The notes under the pieces were generated by a model. The model was given only the letters and a program-made list of their open reading frames with translations, ran no database searches and was not told the DNA's origin. From Candidatus Cloacimonadota bacterium (GTDB taxonomy: Bacteria; Cloacimonadota; Cloacimonadia; Cloacimonadales; JAIOQZ01): DNA of 10,463 nucleotides. Both the position numbers and the translations under genes were made by a program. Location of the stretch: NCBI GenBank assembly GCA_021106755.1, contig JAIOTM010000054.1:1-10463 (forward strand). Direction: 5' to 3'. Below are positions 5,910 to 10,463 of the stretch, one piece after another; within the stretch, counting starts at the first letter, position 1, and each line of letters starts with the position of its first letter.

Positions 5910-6146
5910 TTTGGGCTAACCCACTAATAGTACAGAGATTGAAGAAAATATTAAAAAAAGCAGACTTTGCAAAGATTCATCAAAGATTGTACATTGAATC
6001 TAAAATATTCAGGAGTTCCATGACATCATCTGGTGAGAGAATAAACATTTTCTTATTGTCATTCATCATAGGTGATGTTAAATTGTTTTAATACGAAGTG
6101 ACTAAACCCGAGATATTAATATTTTCCGGTTTGCGGAGTAGTATTG
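5910..6146 (+). other. Intergenic region between rfaE1 and the hybrid kinase
   Basis: 237 bases with no convincing gene. A weak promoter candidate is TTGCAA (5967-5972), a 17-bp spacer, then TACATT (5990-5995). A small hairpin, CATCA-TAGG-TGATG (6064-6077), followed by an AT-rich stretch with TTTT could be a poor terminator for rfaE1. A 12-13 base imperfect direct copy of that element (CATCATCTGGTGA, from 6024) lies 40 bp upstream. A 61-codon frame opens at 5906 overlapping the rfaE1 stop, but it lacks a ribosome binding site and any recognisable feature. Confidence 0.35.
6135..6138 (+). promoter_or_regulatory. Ribosome binding site that sets the hybrid-kinase start
   Basis: GGAG lies 8 nt before the ATG at 6147. 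An adjacent in-frame TTG at 6144 would be only 5 nt away and is a rarer start, so the ATG is preferred; the choice changes the protein by one residue. Confidence 0.65.
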
Positions 6147-9100
6147 ATGACACGAAAAAGACATATTCTGCTCATAGATGATGATGACAGTATTCTGTTC
6201 AGTGCTAAAGCCTATCTTGAGAATATCGGGTACGCGGTAACTATCGCGTCCAGCGGAAAGACCGGACTGGAAGAGTTCCATAGCAAGAAACCGGACATCG
6301 TTCTGACAGATTTGAATATGCCTGAGATGGACGGACTCGAAGTCTTGAATAAAATTCAAGATACTTCCCCTGATTTCCCTGTTATAGTACTTTCCTCTGT
6401 GGATGAGAGTAAAGAAATTCTCACAGCACTCAAAAATGGTGCCTGGGATTATTTCACGAAACCTGTTGTCGAGATGGAACTGCTGGCATCAGTAATCGAT
6501 AAAGCACTGGCAAGGAAGCAGATAAAAGAAAACATGCATCATTTTAAACGGGAATTTGATGAACAAGCCGATGGGCAGACAAAACTACTTGAAGAAAATT
6601 TACAACGTTATCAGATGATTTCCCAGATGATGCACGATTTTGTCTATTGGGGTCGTGTTTTACCTGATGGCAACATCAAGAAAGAATGGGTAACAGTTTC
6701 CACTGATTCAATCATTGGCTATTCAGTAGAAGAGCTTAATCAATTTAAATGCTGGGAATCAATGTTTCATGAGGATGATCAGGAAAGTGCCCAAATCCTG
6801 ATTCAATGGGTTATTAAAAATAATTCCCGGCAGCAGTCTCATTTCAGAGTGATTACAAAAACCGGGGAAAACAAAGTGTTGATGGTTTCCTGCAAACCAG
6901 TATGGAGCGATACAGAACAGCGGGTAACCCAGATAATTATAACAGGACGGGATATCACAGAAGAACTGAATACTTTCGAGAAATTGCAACTATACAAGAA
7001 GATTATTGATAACTCCGATATTGCCATTGTAATAGCTGACAATGAAGGCATATATCTGGAACAAAATAATGCCCACCGTGAATTGCTGGGCTACTCCGAT
7101 GAAGATATAATTGGAAAAACCCCTTCTGTAATTACTGGCATTGATTCCAAATCGGATGTTTTCAGTTCCCTGAAAAATAAAGACTCATACCGTTACGAAT
7201 TCCAATTAAAGAGTAAATCCGGGAAGATGTTATATATAGACCATTCTCTGTTTACAACCCGTAACGCGGCAGGCAATGTTCAATGTTATATCTCCTTCAA
7301 GCGTGACATAACTATGCAAAGAAGGTCTCAGCAAGTACAGGATATTATTTTTGAGATTGGAACCGCTGTCAACTATTCAAAAGATTTGCACGAGTTCTAT
7401 GAAAAAATTCAGCATTCCATTGGTCGTATTATTGACACAACGAACTTCTATATTGCTTTGTACGAAGAGGAAACTCAAACACTTTCTCTTCCCTATCATG
7501 TTGATATGAAAGATGCGTTCACCTCGTTCCCTGCTGGAAAAACTCTTACCTACTATGTAATCCGTTCAGGTAAAACACAATTGCTCACCGAAGCACAAAT
7601 CAGGCAACTTGCGGCTGAGGGTGAAGTAGAAATAGTTGGTTCTCTGGCGGAAGTATGGTTAGGTGTTCCTCTGCGTATCAAAGGAAAGATTATCGGTATT
7701 GTAAGTGTGCAAAGCTATGAAAGCGTTAACGCGATTAGAGAAGAAGACAGGGATTTTCTCCAATTTGTATCTGACCAAATAGCGGTTGCAATCGACCGAA
7801 AGCTACAAGAAGATGAACGGATGCGGTTAGTTACAGCAATTGAAAACGTGAACGAGTCTGTTGTTATTACAGATAAAAATGCAGTTATTGAATATGTAAA
7901 TCAAGCTTGCGCGTCAATTGCGGGTTACAATCAATTTGAATTGATTGGAAAAAATCCAAACATCTTCAGTAGCGGTAAACACGATTCCGCATTTTACAAA
8001 GAATTATGGGAGCAGATACAAAATGGAAAGATGTGGCGCGGTCTATTAATCAACAAAAGAAAAAACGGAGAGTTGTTTCAGGAAACCGCGACCATCACGC
8101 CTATCTTCGATGACAGAGGACAGATTACTAACTATATCGCGGTAAAACGAGATGTTACAGAAGAGCGTAAGTTGCAGAAACAGTTGCAACAATCTCAGAA
8201 GATGGAAGCTATCGGCACTCTTGCCGGTGGAATTGCTCATGATTTTAACAACATTCTTTCTATCATTTTAGGTTATACTGAACTGGCAACCGCGGATACT
8301 GACCGGAAAGAAGTATTGGAAGCACACCTCGGAGAAATCCGTAAAGCCGGAATCCGTGCCAAAAACCTTGTGAAGCAAATTTTAACTTTCAGCAGACGCA
8401 AAGATAAGGAACGTAAGCCACTCCAACTTAAACCGATTATTAAAGAATCGCTAAAATTATTACGAGCTTCCATTCCTGTTACCATAGACATTAACTGTAA
8501 CCTGAACACAGATTGTATGATTCTTGGTGATCCTACCGAAATACATCAGATAATTATGAACTTGTGCACTAATGCCTATCACGCTATGGAGGAACACGGG
8601 GGAGTTATTGAAATAACGATGAGCGAATCTTCTTTAAGTGAGATACCCGAACAGATAGATATAGAACAGAATACGGAAAACTGGGTATTGATTGAGATTA
8701 AAGATACTGGTAGCGGGATTGAAGAGCAAGTGCTTGAACACATTTTCGAGCCTTACTTTACAACTAAGGGAGCAGAGAAAGGTACAGGGCTGGGACTCTC
8801 AATTGTACATGGAATCGTTAGAAGTTACGGGGGAGATATTATCGTCACTTCAGTGTTGGAGTTAGGTACGGTATTCAACATCTATCTACCCATATTTATA
8901 GACGCTATTAAAGATAAACCCCAACCAGAAACTTCTCGTGATATTAAAGCGAGTGCTCACATTCTTTTTGTAGATGATGAAGAGATGATTACCCGGATGT
9001 TCAAGCGAGCACTTGAGAAAATGGGTTATGATGTTAAGATTGCCAGTAATGGCATAGAAGCCTTAGAATTTTTCAGATTGACACCAGATAAATTCGATAT

Positions 9101-9317
9101 AATGATTACGGATATGACAATGCCGAAAATGACAGGGAATGAACTCGCTCTAAAGGTTCTGCAAATACGACCGGATTTCCCCATCATTCTCAGTACAGGA
9201 TTTCATGACAGTCTCACTCCGGGATTTCTTGAAGAGACTGGCATTAAGAAATTACTTATCAAGCCGATAGCCCCACGCAAAATGGCACAGGAAATAGAAG
9301 AGCTACTCGGTCACTAA
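6147..9317 (+). CDS. Hybrid sensor histidine kinase with N- and C-terminal receiver domains
   Basis: A 1056-residue phosphorelay protein with no transmembrane segment, so probably cytoplasmic. Domains in order: receiver 1 (about residues 6-122; acidic pair Asp11/Asp12, phospho-acceptor Asp55 in LTDLNMPEMDG, Lys105); a coiled-coil-like linker (120-160); PAS 1 (about 160-275); PAS 2 (about 280-392); GAF (about 398-555); PAS 3 (about 560-673); HisKA with H-box GGIAHDFNNIL and phospho-His698; HATPase_c with N box NLCTNA (Asn805, Asn809), G1 DTGSGI (853-858), F box FEPYFTTK and G2 GTGLGLS (879-885); receiver 2 (about 937-1055; Asp943/Asp944, Asp989 in ITDMTMPKMTG, Lys1039). All catalytic residues are present, so autophosphorylation and transfer to Asp989 are expected. 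There is no HPt, DNA-binding or enzymatic output domain. The ligands of the PAS and GAF domains cannot be read. A small membrane-protein gene follows after 15 nt. Confidence 0.93.
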   Translation: MTRKRHILLIDDDDSILFSAKAYLENIGYAVTIASSGKTGLEEFHSKKPDIVLTDLNMPEMDGLEVLNKIQDTSPDFPVIVLSSVDESKEILTALKNGAWDYFTKPVVEMELLASVIDKALARKQIKENMHHFKREFDEQADGQTKLLEENLQRYQMISQMMHDFVYWGRVLPDGNIKKEWVTVSTDSIIGYSVEELNQFKCWESMFHEDDQESAQILIQWVIKNNSRQQSHFRVITKTGENKVLMVSCKPVWSDTEQRVTQIIITGRDITEELNTFEKLQLYKKIIDNSDIAIVIADNEGIYLEQNNAHRELLGYSDEDIIGKTPSVITGIDSKSDVFSSLKNKDSYRYEFQLKSKSGKMLYIDHSLFTTRNAAGNVQCYISFKRDITMQRRSQQVQDIIFEIGTAVNYSKDLHEFYEKIQHSIGRIIDTTNFYIALYEEETQTLSLPYHVDMKDAFTSFPAGKTLTYYVIRSGKTQLLTEAQIRQLAAEGEVEIVGSLAEVWLGVPLRIKGKIIGIVSVQSYESVNAIREEDRDFLQFVSDQIAVAIDRKLQEDERMRLVTAIENVNESVVITDKNAVIEYVNQACASIAGYNQFELIGKNPNIFSSGKHDSAFYKELWEQIQNGKMWRGLLINKRKNGELFQETATITPIFDDRGQITNYIAVKRDVTEERKLQKQLQQSQKMEAIGTLAGGIAHDFNNILSIILGYTELATADTDRKEVLEAHLGEIRKAGIRAKNLVKQILTFSRRKDKERKPLQLKPIIKESLKLLRASIPVTIDINCNLNTDCMILGDPTEIHQIIMNLCTNAYHAMEEHGGVIEITMSESSLSEIPEQIDIEQNTENWVLIEIKDTGSGIEEQVLEHIFEPYFTTKGAEKGTGLGLSIVHGIVRSYGGDIIVTSVLELGTVFNIYLPIFIDAIKDKPQPETSRDIKASAHILFVDDEEMITRMFKRALEKMGYDVKIASNGIEALEFFRLTPDKFDIMITDMTMPKMTGNELALKVLQIRPDFPIILSTGFHDSLTPGFLEETGIKKLLIKPIAPRKMAQEIEELLGH

Positions 9318-9332
9318 AAAAAAGGAGATGTT

Positions 9333-9680
9333 ATGCGCGTCTTGCTCTTGGCAGTCTTCATTGGTTTTGTTGGTTTCTTAGTTGGTTACATTATCTGGGG
9401 CAACTCAGGAACTGGATGGATTCCCCCCGAATCTCTTTTCACTGGTAAGCTCGTAGAAGGTGAAAATATGATTATCAAAGGCTACGAGAAACCTAATCTC
9501 CCCGCGTTGAATCGTGGCTTCAATATTCTACTCCTTGGATTGAGTTTCACTATTCTGGGCGGTTGGATTGGCTACCTTTGGCGAAAAAGAGAGAGAGAAA
9601 ACCGTAACAAGCTCAACTACCCGCTTTTTATGCATGAGCCATACAAATTCAATAAGAAGAAGAATTCTTTCCGATTTTAA
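9333..9680 (+). CDS. Small two-helix membrane protein, function unknown
   Basis: A 115-residue protein I do not recognise. It has a good ribosome binding site, AAAGGAG (9321-9327), 5 nt before the ATG, and begins 15 nt after the kinase stop, so it is almost certainly on the kinase transcript. Hydrophobic segments at residues about 2-22 (glycine-rich: FIGFVGFLVGYIIWG) and 63-83 (FNILLLGLSFTILGGWIGYLW) flank a roughly 40-residue polar loop containing WIPPESLFTGKLVEGENMII. The C-terminal tail after residue 83 is very basic (RKRERENRNK and NKKKNSFRF), which by the positive-inside rule puts both termini in the cytoplasm and the loop outside. The first segment could instead be a signal anchor. A role as accessory to the kinase is inferred from position only. 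Confidence 0.7.
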   Translation: MRVLLLAVFIGFVGFLVGYIIWGNSGTGWIPPESLFTGKLVEGENMIIKGYEKPNLPALNRGFNILLLGLSFTILGGWIGYLWRKRERENRNKLNYPLFMHEPYKFNKKKNSFRF

Positions 9681-9725
9681 CCCGCAAGATAATCCCCCTT
9701 GTGGATTTAATCGACAAGTAAGACA

Positions 9726-9788
9726 TGTTGGTAAACCAACAGTTGAGTTCTGGGAGATTTTCTATATCGTAATGCCAAGATTGGCATT
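9726..9788. repeat. Two hairpins in the convergent intergenic gap
   Basis: The 106-base gap between the small membrane protein and the opposite-strand gene holds two inverted repeats. TGTTGG-TAAA-CCAACA is at 9726-9741. A perfect AATGCCAA-GA-TTGGCATT is at 9771-9788 and overlaps the stop codon of the opposite-strand gene. Neither is followed by a strong T-tract on either strand, so intrinsic termination is uncertain, but the position between converging genes fits a transcript-end or processing role. Confidence 0.45.
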
Positions 9789-10463
9789 AAGGCAGAGGTA
9801 TTTTCTCTGGCATCAAGTTATCCACGAGGATTCTTTCACCTTCAATTATAGCTACAACTGAAACATTTTTGTCTGGAATTTGCTGGTTATTCCTATAAAT
9901 TATCCGACCAGAAACACCAATAAACGCTCTTGTCCCTTTCAACGCCTGAAGAATTTTGCATGGTTCTTCGCTGTCAGCCCGCTTAATGGCATCGGCGGCT
10001 AACATAGTTGTATCATAGCCAAGGGCAGCAAACCCATCTGGTGGGGAACCGTATTCTTTCGTGTATCTATCAATAAAGAGTTGTGCTTTTTTAGTGCGCG
10101 TGTTGTCTCTGTCAGCGAGAAAGTGGGTAGTGTAGTATATTCCGGTACACAGCTTTTCTGATATGTTAGTGATTGCAGGCGTATCATAGGAGTCTCCACC
10201 AAAAATAGGTTGATTAACTCCAGCTTTCCGAAACTGTTCAACAATATGTCCAATATCATCTGGTCCTGCCGCAATGTAAATCATTTCAGGTTGTGGAGAT
10301 AGTTTCTTTATTCGGGTTATGTTAGACCCGTAGTCTCTTGTTCCACCAATAAATGTATCTTCGGCAATAATGTTCCCGCCACAAGCTTCATAACTCTCTT
10401 TGAAATACTTAGTCAGCAAACGAGTATATTCCATCTGAGTATCCCACAACAGACAACATGACT
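9787..10463 (-). CDS. Type 1 periplasmic substrate-binding protein (LivJ/branched-chain amino acid class), C-terminal part
   Basis: The reading frame is open to the right edge; about 225 residues of a usual 370-400 are visible, so the signal peptide and the first lobe are outside. The visible part matches the Peripla_BP_6 / LivJ-like fold of ABC uptake systems: a lobe-crossing segment (YTRLLTKYFKESYEACGGNIIAED-like), the strand PEMIYIAAGPDDIGHIVEQF with a loop into QPIFGGDSYDTP, then YYTTHFLAD, a helix FIDRYTKEYGSPPDGFAALGYDTTMLAADAI, and a closing G-x-SGRIIYRNNQQIPDKNVSVVAI strand pair. A TTG at 10447-10449 is not the start, since the frame continues upstream with SCCL. The substrate could be amino acids, urea or another small solute; the class does not settle it. 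The gene runs against the kinase operon, with its partners presumably to the right. Confidence 0.85.
   Translation of the reverse strand, partial: SCCLLWDTQMEYTRLLTKYFKESYEACGGNIIAEDTFIGGTRDYGSNITRIKKLSPQPEMIYIAAGPDDIGHIVEQFRKAGVNQPIFGGDSYDTPAITNISEKLCTGIYYTTHFLADRDNTRTKKAQLFIDRYTKEYGSPPDGFAALGYDTTMLAADAIKRADSEEPCKILQALKGTRAFIGVSGRIIYRNNQQIPDKNVSVVAIIEGERILVDNLMPEKIPLP

Noticed and set aside
5795..6091. A frame overlapping the end of rfaE1, including a 61-codon version starting at 5906.
   Set aside because: Most of the longer version is an out-of-frame shadow of rfaE1. The shorter version has an ATGA overlap but no ribosome binding site and no recognisable protein feature; I cannot support it as a gene.
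9568..9861. A 97-codon plus-strand frame across the end of the small membrane protein and into the opposite-strand gene.
   Set aside because: It overlaps two better supported genes, lacks a ribosome binding site and has no domain character.
9787..10449. Treating the substrate-binding protein as starting at the TTG at 10447-10449.
   Set aside because: The frame continues without a stop to the window edge, and the fold lacks its first lobe and signal peptide, so the true start is outside.
1..10463. CRISPR arrays, tRNA or rRNA genes, insertion sequences and integrase sites.
   Set aside because: By eye I found no regularly spaced direct repeats, no tRNA-like cloverleaf or CCA-ended element, and no transposase or integrase coding sequence on either strand.

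Overview
The window looks like a chromosomal segment of a Gram-negative bacterium from the Fibrobacterota/Chlorobiota/Bacteroidota (FCB) side of the tree; Candidatus Cloacimonadota is my best guess. This is an inference from gene content. The secreted protein at 2000-3037 ends in a FlgD-like sorting tail of the type IX secretion class and carries a fibronectin-like module of a kind common in that phylum. A heptose kinase (rfaE1) implies an LPS-bearing outer membrane. The base composition is moderately AT-rich, and most genes have GGAG-type ribosome binding sites.

Left part (1-3088): the 3' part of glmS (UDP-GlcNAc precursor synthesis) is followed after 3 nt by recO (recombinational repair). 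Next comes a separate transcription unit with two staggered sigma70-like promoters, a strong ribosome binding site, a signal-peptide-bearing multi-domain surface protein, and a clear rho-independent terminator.

Middle (3089-5909): a roughly 250-base stretch with no credible gene contains one long inverted repeat. It leads into a tightly packed four-gene set: a short Xre-family regulator, an eight-helix membrane protein, a secreted or anchored protein of MORN-like repeats, and rfaE1 (D-glycero-beta-D-manno-heptose-7-phosphate kinase). Junctions are 2 nt, a 4-nt overlap and 10 nt. Two perfect 11-bp palindromes, with centres exactly 20 bp apart, sit on the -35 and -10 of the regulator's putative promoter, which suggests autoregulation. 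This cassette is the least explained part of the window.

Right part (5910-10463): a 1056-residue hybrid sensor kinase (REC-PAS-PAS-GAF-PAS-HisKA-HATPase-REC) is followed 15 nt later by a small two-helix membrane protein that I do not recognise. They converge on an opposite-strand gene that runs off the right edge and encodes the C-terminal two thirds of a type 1 periplasmic substrate-binding protein of the branched-chain amino acid (LivJ) class. I saw no rRNA, tRNA, CRISPR, insertion sequence or phage gene.
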